NCBI RefSeq assembly: GCF_036227565.1
Contig: NZ_CP109460.1
Coordinates: 3,534,001 to 3,598,000 of the forward strand
Reading direction: 5' to 3'
Origin: Streptomyces sp. NBC_01454
Lineage (GTDB): Bacteria; Actinomycetota; Actinomycetes; Streptomycetales; Streptomycetaceae
DNA: 64,000 nt
Below, piece after piece: positions 17,959 to 24,908 of this stretch. The stretch's first letter is position 1, and the number at the start of each line of letters is the position of its first letter. The notes below the pieces were generated by a model, which saw only the letters and a list, made by a program, of their open reading frames with translations, made no database searches and had not been told where the DNA came from. Both the position numbers and the translations under genes were made by a program.

Positions 17959-18546
17959 CTAGGCGGCTATCGGAAGGGTCTCCGGACGGGGCGTGCCGGC
18001 GGTCGGCAGCGGAATGTTCTCGGAGACGAAGAAGGGCTCGATCTCCCGGTTCTCCGGGGCGGCGAGGTAGGAGTGCATCAGCAGGAACTGGCTGTGCGAG
18101 GCACCTTCGGTGTGGGGCAGGTGGTGCTGGATGTAGCGGGAAAGCAGCAGGTACCCGGGCGACCAGACCACGGGGCCCATCTCCGATCCGGCGGCTGCCG
18201 CGCGGGCGCGGATGCCCTGGACGGCGTCGAACAGGGCCTTGGGGGAGCGGTTGCGGGCGTTCCAGGCGAGTGCGTACCAGGGCCTGTCGCGGGTGACCGG
18301 GATTTCCTTCCACTCGCCGGGCTTGCCGTCCGTGAGGTCCCGGTAGAGAAGATGGCTGTCCTTGACTCCCGGATTCGGCCCGAAGAAGCGCCAGTTGGGG
18401 GTCGGTATGCGCCGCTTCCCGCACCACAGGAGACTGTCGAAGCGCGTATCGGGCAGCTGCGCCGCGGCCGTCACGACGAGCCAGGTGGCAAGCGAGGCCG
18501 TGACCGCGACCGTCTTCACGCGTTCCGTGTTCACGCTCAGGTTCAC
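17959..18546 (-). CDS. DUF5819 / SdpA-like protein
   Basis: This 195-residue protein has one N-terminal hydrophobic segment (about 12-30, TASLATWLVVTAAAQL) and a soluble remainder. The WRFFGPNPG motif near residue 52 is the hallmark I associate with DUF5819/SdpA relatives, followed by HLLYRDLTDGKPGEWKEI. SdpA works with SdpB to mature the Bacillus SDP toxin; the biochemical role is unknown. It starts with GTG one base after the hydrolase stop (AGGAG 5 nt upstream), so the two genes are translationally coupled. The precursor gene follows after 128 bp. Its place between the hydrolase and the precursor makes a maturation role likely. Confidence 0.75.
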   Translation of the reverse strand: MNLSVNTERVKTVAVTASLATWLVVTAAAQLPDTRFDSLLWCGKRRIPTPNWRFFGPNPGVKDSHLLYRDLTDGKPGEWKEIPVTRDRPWYALAWNARNRSPKALFDAVQGIRARAAAAGSEMGPVVWSPGYLLLSRYIQHHLPHTEGASHSQFLLMHSYLAAPENREIEPFFVSENIPLPTAGTPRPETLPIAA

Positions 18547-18547
18547 G

Positions 18548-19561
18548 TCAGCTCCTTTTCGCGCCCGCGGCGGTCTTGGCGGCGGGACGGTCCCCGGCGG
18601 ACTGCCGCCGTTCCGATCCGGTCCGCTCGGTCGGTGGGTCGCCGGCGATCACCTCTGCCACCTTCTCGGCGTGTGCCTGGACGGTGAGCAGCGACTCGTG
18701 ATCGGCGCCGTCGATGATCTGGTGCCGGGAACTCTTCGACAGGGCGGCCATCTTGGCCTGGACCGCGTGGTGCGCGGCGTTGTCCCCGTGGTTGTTCTCC
18801 GCGGTGACCACGCTCAGCGGGACGTCCAGGGCGGTGAGGGCCGGATAGGTCATCGCGTCCCGGTAGTCCCGGTAGGCCAAGGCCCAGGTGCGGGGCTCCG
18901 CCAGGAATGCCGTGGAGCTCCGGTTGATGTCCGGGCGGTAGGTCTTGTTCTTGTTCAGGGCGGGGCGGAAGGCCGACAGGCCGGCCAGGGCGTACACCTG
19001 CTCCATGATCATCGACTGCTGGGACCAGCGGTCGACCTCGCTGCGCCGGGAACTGCGCAGATGGGCCACGTCGGTGGCGTCGACCATGACCACCGCGCTC
19101 ACGCCCTCCGCCGCGCCGGGATGGAGCGACGCATAGGCGGCGACGAGGTATCCGCCGAGGGAGTGGCCGGCCAGCACCAGCGGAAGGCCGGCGGCGTACG
19201 TCTCGCGCAATTCCTGCAACAGCGCGAAGTGCCGCTCCAGACCGTACTGCGTGGTCGGCGTGCTGAGCCCGTAGCCGGGAGCGTTGAACCGCACATATCC
19301 CATGTCCGCGGGAAGTGCGCCGCAGACCCAGTCCCAGTATTCGTGCGGCATGCCCATACCGTTGTCGAGCAGGACAATGCGCCGGGCCTTAGGAGGAATA
19401 TCGACGGCCACCTCGATAAGGCTGCCATCCGGCCGCTCGTGCAGCATGAAGCGGCGCGCGCGTTCACGCCTGCCGGTGAATCGCATTACTGCGCCGGCCA
19501 GCAGGCTCGCGCCGGCCAGTCCGGAAATTCCTACGGCAAACTGGCGCTCCAAAGACGCCAC
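18548..19561 (-). CDS. Alpha/beta hydrolase, CypH-like cluster protein
   Basis: The 337-residue product from GTG 19561 is preferred because GGGGGAGGG precedes it; the open frame to 19609 would run through the promoter element. An N-terminal membrane helix (about 6-28, AVGISGLAGASLLAGAVM) anchors a classical alpha/beta hydrolase. Visible parts are IVLLDNGMGMPHEYWD, VRFNAPGYGLS, the nucleophile elbow LVLAGHSLGGYLVAAYA (GHSLG) and a C-terminal DGADHESLL with the candidate catalytic His. In linaridin clusters a membrane-associated alpha/beta hydrolase-like protein (CypH type) is essential for maturation, though its exact reaction is only partly resolved. It is the first gene of the hydrolase-DUF5819-precursor-HTTM transcription unit, behind promoter element A. 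Confidence 0.82.
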   Translation of the reverse strand: MASLERQFAVGISGLAGASLLAGAVMRFTGRRERARRFMLHERPDGSLIEVAVDIPPKARRIVLLDNGMGMPHEYWDWVCGALPADMGYVRFNAPGYGLSTPTTQYGLERHFALLQELRETYAAGLPLVLAGHSLGGYLVAAYASLHPGAAEGVSAVVMVDATDVAHLRSSRRSEVDRWSQQSMIMEQVYALAGLSAFRPALNKNKTYRPDINRSSTAFLAEPRTWALAYRDYRDAMTYPALTALDVPLSVVTAENNHGDNAAHHAVQAKMAALSKSSRHQIIDGADHESLLTVQAHAEKVAEVIAGDPPTERTGSERRQSAGDRPAAKTAAGAKRS

Positions 19562-19598
19562 ATTCCCTCCCCCGTGATTCGAAGTGGCTGTTACCCAG

Positions 19599-19649
19599 AA
19601 ATCTAACACGCGATGCCGGACTCAAATAATGAGTTAGTTGACTCTCCGG
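19599..19649 (-). promoter_or_regulatory. Shared cluster promoter/operator, copy A
   Basis: Read on the minus strand, CCGG-N4-TCAACTAAC-N-CAT, then TTGA, CCGG and CGTG-N-TAG match copy B at 24597-24644 at most positions. It contains an imperfect palindrome (TCAACTAA facing TTATTTGA) inside flanking CCGG pairs. It lies 38-88 bp upstream of the hydrolase start and overlaps the 3' end of the HTH gene, so it is the likely promoter for the hydrolase operon. Confidence 0.7.
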
Positions 19650-19981
19650 CCGGGGTGGGTATTCCCCCGGGGCACCGGAACACGGCCGATGGCACTCCGG
19701 CTGTACTTCCGGAGTTCTATGTACAGCTCGCCTATCGTGGCCTTCAGCGTGGCGTTTTCTTTGATCAGTTCCGCTATCCGCGCCGCACTCTCGGAGTCCC
19801 TGCCGCCCTCACCGGCCAGGCCATTACGGCCTCCCTCGATGAACTGTCGACGCCAGTTTGATACGGACTGTTCGGAGACCGCTGCTTCCCGCGCGGCTTC
19901 CGCTGCGGTCAGTTCGCCGGTCACCACTCTGAGTACGAGGGCGAATTTCTTGTCGGTCGGCAATATCGGAGGACGTCCCAC
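19634..19981 (-). CDS. Transposase-type helix-turn-helix protein (IS3 OrfA-like) inside the cluster
   Basis: This 115-residue protein has an HTH segment at about 12-50 (FALVLRVVTGELTAAEAAREA, VSEQSVSNWRRQFIEGG). A short helix with the OrfA-like pattern LIKENATLKATIGELYIELRK follows at about 70-92. This architecture is that of the DNA-binding subunit of IS3-type elements, but there is no OrfB catalytic gene, no inverted repeat and no target duplication nearby. The C-terminus diverges (KYSRSAIGRVPVPRG). It starts 45 bp after the methyltransferase with its own AGAGGG site, as an ordinary operon member. It may be an IS remnant or a domesticated cluster regulator; the sequence alone does not decide. 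Confidence 0.72.
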   Translation of the reverse strand: MGRPPILPTDKKFALVLRVVTGELTAAEAAREAAVSEQSVSNWRRQFIEGGRNGLAGEGGRDSESAARIAELIKENATLKATIGELYIELRKYSRSAIGRVPVPRGNTHPGRRVN

Positions 19982-20026
19982 GGCAACCCTCTTCTGTCAT
20001 CTGCGTTTCTGAGTGTGCTGCCGCAT

Positions 20027-20785
20027 TCAGGGCTTGACGTAGCAACAGATGAACATGGGGGCCCGTTCGCTGTACGGGGTGCCGTCCCACCGCGCCATGT
20101 GGGCCTCGGGCTCCAGCCCGGCCGCGCGAGCGTAGCCGTCGATGTCGTCCGGGGTGGTCAGCCGGGTGAGCTCGGAACCCACCCGGGTGGTGCCGTCGGA
20201 CTGGTAGAGGATGTGCGAGCAGTGCCACAGACCGCCGTCGAGCAGCGTGGAGTGGGTCTGCACGCCGGTTCCGGGCTCCGGATAGGGGACGAAGTAGGTG
20301 GTGCGGGTGCGTCCCTCGTGCAGTTCCAGGATCGGCGGCTTGTTGTGGGTCTCGATCACCAGCCGGCCGCCGGGGGTGAGGAGATCGGCCGCGCGCTGAA
20401 CGGCCCGCTGCTGGTCCTCGGGGGTGTGCAGGATCGACAGGGTGGCGCAGACGCAGTACACGAGGCCGTAACGGGATTCCGAGGTATAGGTGCGTATGTC
20501 CCCGTGCACCGGCTCGACGTCTCCGCCGTCCTTCAGTTTGACGCGCAGCGTGTCCAGCATCTCCGGTGAGGAGTCCACGCCGGTCACCTGGCCGATACGC
20601 GCGGAGAGCGGGAGGGCAATCCGCCCGGTACCGACGCCGAACTCGAGGGTTCCCGTCTCGGGTGCGGGATGGAGGGCCACCAGCCCTTCCACCGCCTCGG
20701 CGGTAATCCCGTCATCCGGGATCAGCCGGTCATACCAGCCCTTGAACTGTCGCCCATAGCCAATGTCTTCAACCCCGTTTTGCAC
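20027..20785 (-). CDS. Class I SAM-dependent methyltransferase, candidate peptide N-methyltransferase
   Basis: The 252-residue protein has motif I as LEFGVGTGRIALPLS (about residue 45), the acidic VTGVDSSPEMLD end of strand 2, and motif IV LVYCVCATLSILHTPEDQQR. LLTPGGRLVIETH is the post-I/III region. This is the small-molecule/peptide MT fold. In cypemycin the CypM enzyme dimethylates the N-terminus of the mature core, and by position this is the equivalent. Here the predicted core N-terminus is Met rather than Ala. The GTG start has a GAGAGGA site. A good -35/-10 pair lies about 200 bp upstream (20988-21016). Confidence 0.85.
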   Translation of the reverse strand: MQNGVEDIGYGRQFKGWYDRLIPDDGITAEAVEGLVALHPAPETGTLEFGVGTGRIALPLSARIGQVTGVDSSPEMLDTLRVKLKDGGDVEPVHGDIRTYTSESRYGLVYCVCATLSILHTPEDQQRAVQRAADLLTPGGRLVIETHNKPPILELHEGRTRTTYFVPYPEPGTGVQTHSTLLDGGLWHCSHILYQSDGTTRVGSELTRLTTPDDIDGYARAAGLEPEAHMARWDGTPYSERAPMFICCYVKP

Positions 20786-20987
20786 CCGAGCTTCCTCTCA
20801 TTATCCCCACTGTCGATACCGATGGGAACGTCGCGAAGCCGAGGAGCTGGAACGAGGCAAGACGTGATTCGCCAACAAGGCGGCACGGGGTCACCGCAGC
20901 CGTCTGCATGGTTGGTCAGACCAGCAGTTCCTGTCGATCCAGTGATGACGCCTCAACGGAGCGTGTGGGGGGGTACTTACATTTGAG

Positions 20988-21016
20988 ACAATATCAGGTC
21001 GCTATGGCCTGTCCAA
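20988..21016 (-). promoter_or_regulatory. Sigma-70-type promoter upstream of methyltransferase gene
   Basis: On the minus strand TTGGAC (21016-21011) and TATTGT (20993-20988) are spaced by exactly 17 bp in an unusually AT-rich pocket of the 313-bp gap 20786-21098. It would give a leader of about 195 nt before the methyltransferase GTG. No other feature was seen in the gap. Confidence 0.5.
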
Positions 21017-21098
21017 TGAATTTTCGGCGACCCCGGCACACGTCACTGAGCAGGCCCTGAGCGCAAGTTGACGCAGCATCAGATTCTTGACTCCCGCT

Positions 21099-22586
21099 TT
21101 AGCCGGCACGCCCGCATTCGAATGGTGCGGGCGTGGGCGCCAGATGGGGTGCATTGCGTATGCCGAAACACCGCCGAAGGGCGGAGAGAGCTGCCATATA
21201 GCCGGACATGCCGTGCACACTGGGCCCCGGCGGGGTGGCCGAGGAGCACAGGAAGACCCCGGGCAGCGGTGTCCGATAGGGGTCGATGCGGGGGACGGGC
21301 CGAGCGATGCTCTGATACAGCGTCATGGCGCCGGAACCGATGTCCCCGCCCACGTAGTTGGGGTTGTAGGCCTCGTAGTGGGCGGCCGCCATGGAGCGGT
21401 GGTCGATGATCGTGTCCCCGAAGCCCGGGGCGTAGCGCTCGATGCGGGCGCGCACCAGGTCGTAGGGGTCGGTGGGATCGCCGTTCGGCACATGCGCGTA
21501 CGCCCACACGGGACGCTTGCCGGGCAGCGCGCGGCCCGGGTCGGCCACCGCCGGGTCCACGAGGAGGACGAAGGGCTCGCCGGTCCGCACGCCGCGCGCG
21601 GTCAGGGTCTCCTGCCGGACCGTCTCGGCGCGGGTGCCGCCCAGATGCACCGTTCCGGCGCGCCCCACCGCGGGGTCGGACCAGGGAATCGGCTCGGAGA
21701 CCAGGAAGTCGACCTTGGCGGCGCCCGGGCCGTAACGGAAGCGCTCCAGGCCGCGTGCGTAGGCGCGGGGCAGCCGGCCGCCCGCCAGGGCCAGGAAGCC
21801 CTTCGGGCTGGTGTCGAGCAACACCGCCCGCGCACCGCGTAGTTCGTCCAGGGTCTCCACGGTGTGCCCGGTGTGGAAGACGCCGCCGTGCGCGGTGATG
21901 TCCTGGGCCATGGCCTCGGCGATGCGGCCGCTGCCGCCACGCGGCAGCGGCCATCCCGTCCCGTGGGCGAGGTGGCCGAGCAGCATGGCCACCGCGCCGG
22001 AGGCGAGGCTCGGCAGTCTGCCGACCGCGTGCGCGGCGACGCCGGTGAGCAGGGCGGCCGCCTCCTCGCCGCGGAAGCGTCCCGCGCCGAGCCCGCTGCC
22101 GTGGACGGCCACCCGGTGCGCCAGCAGCAGGGCGGCCGCCGGGTCCCGCGGCAGCCCGCGCCGGCCGGAAACGAGCAGGTCGACGACGCCCTCGCTGTGC
22201 TCCAGCAGCGGGCTCATCAGCTGCCGCCAGCGCGGGCCGTCGGGGCCCAGGTGCGCGCAGGTCTTTGCCAGCGAGCGGTAGGCCAGGGCCGCACGGCCGC
22301 CGTCCAGGGGGTGGGCGTAGCTGATCTCGGGGTGCAGGAGTTCGACCCCGCGGGCCGCCAGGTCGAACTCCCGGAAGAACGGCGAGGCGGCGGCCATGGG
22401 GTGGACGGCGGCGCAGAGGTCGTGCACGACGCCGGTGTCGAAGAGCGGGGCCGTGCGCAACCCGCCGCCGATGGTCTCGGCGCCCTCGTAAAGCTCCACC
22501 TTCAGGCCGGCCCGGGCCAGGACCACCCCGGCCGCGAGGCCGTTGGGCCCGGTGCCCACGATGGCCACGTCGATGGTGCTCACCAC
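21099..22586 (-). CDS. FAD-dependent oxidoreductase, phytoene desaturase-like
   Basis: The 495-residue protein opens with the dinucleotide-binding motif VAIVGTGPNGLAAGVVLARAGLKVELYEGAETIGGGLRT, the CrtI/amine-oxidase type FAD fold. It ends with the second FAD contact LFLCSSATPPGPSVHGMSGYMAA (GVFLCSSATPPG region, about 445-470). No carotenoid genes are nearby. Linaridin clusters such as legonaridin carry an oxidoreductase of unknown role, so I place it as a tailoring enzyme. It starts with GTG-GTG immediately at the stop of the ABC transporter gene (overlap of 7 bases), so it is co-translated with it. Confidence 0.83.
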   Translation of the reverse strand: MVSTIDVAIVGTGPNGLAAGVVLARAGLKVELYEGAETIGGGLRTAPLFDTGVVHDLCAAVHPMAAASPFFREFDLAARGVELLHPEISYAHPLDGGRAALAYRSLAKTCAHLGPDGPRWRQLMSPLLEHSEGVVDLLVSGRRGLPRDPAAALLLAHRVAVHGSGLGAGRFRGEEAAALLTGVAAHAVGRLPSLASGAVAMLLGHLAHGTGWPLPRGGSGRIAEAMAQDITAHGGVFHTGHTVETLDELRGARAVLLDTSPKGFLALAGGRLPRAYARGLERFRYGPGAAKVDFLVSEPIPWSDPAVGRAGTVHLGGTRAETVRQETLTARGVRTGEPFVLLVDPAVADPGRALPGKRPVWAYAHVPNGDPTDPYDLVRARIERYAPGFGDTIIDHRSMAAAHYEAYNPNYVGGDIGSGAMTLYQSIARPVPRIDPYRTPLPGVFLCSSATPPGPSVHGMSGYMAALSALRRCFGIRNAPHLAPTPAPFECGRAG

Positions 22587-24514
22587 CGCTCCTCATTCGT
22601 GATGGCCCGCAGGCGCACGGTCTGTTCGGTGAGGCCGGCGTACGCGGGCCAGCCGATCGCGAAGGCGGGCGGCGGTGTCCACGGTTCCAGGGGCACGGGG
22701 GCGGCCGCCGGGGCGATGTGGCCGGGCCCGGCGTGCAGTTGTGAGCCCGCCAGCCGCCGGTAGAGCTCGTCGTGGTCCATCAGGTCCTGGTGCACGCCGG
22801 TGGCCCGGACCCGGCCGCCCTCCAGCACCACGATCTTCTCGGCGTCGATCACCGTGGAGATCCGGTGGGCGATGGCGATGACCGCGCACTGCCGGGAGAC
22901 CCGGCGCAGCACGTCGCGGAAGTCCCGCTCCGAGTCGGAGTCGAGGTTGGAGGTGGCCTCGTCCAGCAGCATGACCGCGGGCTTCTGCAGCAGCGTGCGG
23001 GCGATGCACAGGCGCTGGCGCTGGCCGCCGGACAATCCGCTGCCCTGGTCGCCGAGTTCGGTGTCGAGGCCCTGCGGCAGCTGGGCGATCACGGTGGTGA
23101 GGCCGGCCATCTCCACCGCCTCCTGGATGTCGTACTCCGTGGCGTGCGGCTGGGCGTAGGTCAGGTTGTCCCGGACCGTTCCGCGCATGGCGGCGCTGTC
23201 CTGCTGGACGTAGCCGACCAGCCCGCGGACCGTGTCGAGCGGCAGCGCCTCGATGTTCTGCCCGCTGAGCTGGACGCGGCCGCCGTCCGCCGCGTAGAAG
23301 CGTTCGATCAGCTGGAACATGGTGGTCTTGCCCGCGCCGGACGGCCCGACGACCGCCGTCAGCCCGCGTGCCGGCACGGTGAACGAGACGCCCTTGAGCA
23401 CCGGCGTCCAGTCTTCCTGCTTCCCGCGCCGGTAGGCGAACCGTACGTCGTGGAACTCGACCGCCGGCCGTTGCCGGGCCAGCGGCCCGAAGCCCACGGT
23501 GGGCTGCGCGGCCGTCGTCCCGCCGCCCTCCTGGGGCAGGCGGGCGAGCTCGTCGACCCGCTGGATGGCCGCCCGGCCCTGGACGAACTGGCCCACTCCC
23601 ATGAAGAACGTCACCAGGGGCGAGACCAGTTGGAACAGGTACATGATGAATGAGGTCAGGGTGGCCATGTTCATCTCGCCGCGGGCCACCCAGGACATTC
23701 CGACGCCCACGACGACGGCCAGCGCGCCCTGCGTGCCGACGTTCATGGACGGCATCAGCAGGGCGTTGAAGGCGTTGACCCGGATACCCGAACGCCGCGC
23801 CTTGTCGGCCAGCTTGCCGATGCGGGCGGCTTCGCGGGGCTCGGCGCGGGAGGCCTTGACCGTGGGCAGCGCGGAGAGCACCCGCTGAATGTCGCTGGCG
23901 AATTCGCCGGTGTCGTCCCGGTTTTCCAGTGCGACCTTGCGCAGCTTGCGGGCGAGCGCGATGGAGACGACGCTGGCGGCGCCGAGGCAGCTCATGGTGA
24001 TGAGCATCAGCCATGTGTCGATGAGGAACATCAGCACGACGCCGCCGATGACCGTGGCGCCGCTGATGATCAGTTGGGCGAGGCTCTGCGAAAGGGCGAT
24101 TTTCACCAGTGAGGTATCGGTGACCGTGCGGGTGAAAATATCGCCCTGGGACTGCTTTCCGAATGCGGTGAGATCGGCGCGCAGCAGCCGGCCGGTCAGG
24201 ATCTCGCGGACGTCGAAGACGATATTCTCCCCGGCCCGGCCGATAATGTAGGCCTGCAACGAGGAAAAGAGGGCGCCCGCACAGAAGAGCAGGACGAGCT
24301 GTGTGATGGGTTGTGCCAGCGACTCGTCCCGGCCCGCCGCCTCGATCAGTTTGCCGATGGCCCAGGGCTGGGTGAGCGAGGCGCCGACCCCCAGCAGACC
24401 CAGCAGCACGCCCGTGACCAGCAGCGTGGTGTGCTGTCGGGTGACACTCGCCACCGACTCGACGCCGTCTTTGGTCCCGCCTCTCAGGCTCGCTTTGTGC
24501 GCATGACTCGCCAT
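22580..24514 (-). CDS. ABC transporter, fused permease-ATPase (peptide exporter type)
   Basis: The 644-residue protein has six transmembrane helices in the first ~310 residues (for example TTLLVTGVLLGLLGVGASL, QLVLLFCAGALFSSLQAYIIG, MFLIDTWLMLITMSCLGA). The ATPase follows: Walker A VVGPSGAGKTTMFQL (about 392), Q-loop region GYVQQDSAAMRG, signature LSGGQRQRLCIARTLL, Walker B VMLLDEATSNLD and switch His AIAHRIS. There is no N-terminal C39 peptidase, so leader removal must be done elsewhere. The type is that of bacteriocin and RiPP exporters (CypT-like). It is the first gene behind promoter element B, with a strong GGGGGGAG ribosome site. Confidence 0.9.
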   Translation of the reverse strand: MASHAHKASLRGGTKDGVESVASVTRQHTTLLVTGVLLGLLGVGASLTQPWAIGKLIEAAGRDESLAQPITQLVLLFCAGALFSSLQAYIIGRAGENIVFDVREILTGRLLRADLTAFGKQSQGDIFTRTVTDTSLVKIALSQSLAQLIISGATVIGGVVLMFLIDTWLMLITMSCLGAASVVSIALARKLRKVALENRDDTGEFASDIQRVLSALPTVKASRAEPREAARIGKLADKARRSGIRVNAFNALLMPSMNVGTQGALAVVVGVGMSWVARGEMNMATLTSFIMYLFQLVSPLVTFFMGVGQFVQGRAAIQRVDELARLPQEGGGTTAAQPTVGFGPLARQRPAVEFHDVRFAYRRGKQEDWTPVLKGVSFTVPARGLTAVVGPSGAGKTTMFQLIERFYAADGGRVQLSGQNIEALPLDTVRGLVGYVQQDSAAMRGTVRDNLTYAQPHATEYDIQEAVEMAGLTTVIAQLPQGLDTELGDQGSGLSGGQRQRLCIARTLLQKPAVMLLDEATSNLDSDSERDFRDVLRRVSRQCAVIAIAHRISTVIDAEKIVVLEGGRVRATGVHQDLMDHDELYRRLAGSQLHAGPGHIAPAAAPVPLEPWTPPPAFAIGWPAYAGLTEQTVRLRAITNEERW

Positions 24515-24596
24515 GAGTGCTCCCCCCGTTTTGACGACGGTCGCTTTGTGCGCGCGACAGCCCGGTCTGATGGGGATCCGTCGTCAAGGTGTTCGA

Positions 24597-24644
24597 AGCT
24601 AGCACGCCGCCCGGTATCAAGTTATGCGTTAGTTGATTTGCCGG
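24597..24644 (-). promoter_or_regulatory. Shared cluster promoter/operator, copy B
   Basis: On the minus strand CCGG-N4-TCAACTAAC-N-CAT, TTGA, CCGG and CGTG-N-TAG lie 83-130 bp before the ABC exporter ATG and match copy A at 19599-19649. The rest of the 394-bp gap (24645-24908) holds an AT-rich patch (GTCAGTTAATTGC near 24687) that loosely resembles the motif. It shows no gene I can support. Confidence 0.7.
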
Positions 24645-24908
24645 CACAGCCCCCTTGAACAAATGGCAGCCGTGCGCGGCGGGCGTCAGTTAATTGCTTT
24701 GTTTCTTACTTGGGGCACGGTCGCGTACGGCCCGCTGTGCGCCCTGAAGGACCGCCGGCCGGTGCGGCCGGACGCGCCGGCCGCACCGTGGCGCCGCCCG
24801 GTGGGCGGCACATCGCGGTGGGCGTGAATTGCGCCAAAGATTCGCAATCCACCTGATGATTTACTTTTTCCGGCTGATTCGCCCCACCGGATCGCGCGGT
24901 GAACCGCC

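Noticed and set aside
21099..22586. Carotenoid biosynthesis gene (crtI) from the phytoene desaturase-like oxidoreductase
   Set aside because: No crtB, crtE or other carotenoid gene lies near, and it is co-translated with the exporter of the peptide cluster.
16667..24514. Lanthipeptide or lasso-peptide cluster
   Set aside because: There is no LanM/LanB/LanC, no asparagine-synthetase-like lasso cyclase and no Cys in the precursor. The hydrolase, MT and PxxxTP pattern fit linaridins better.
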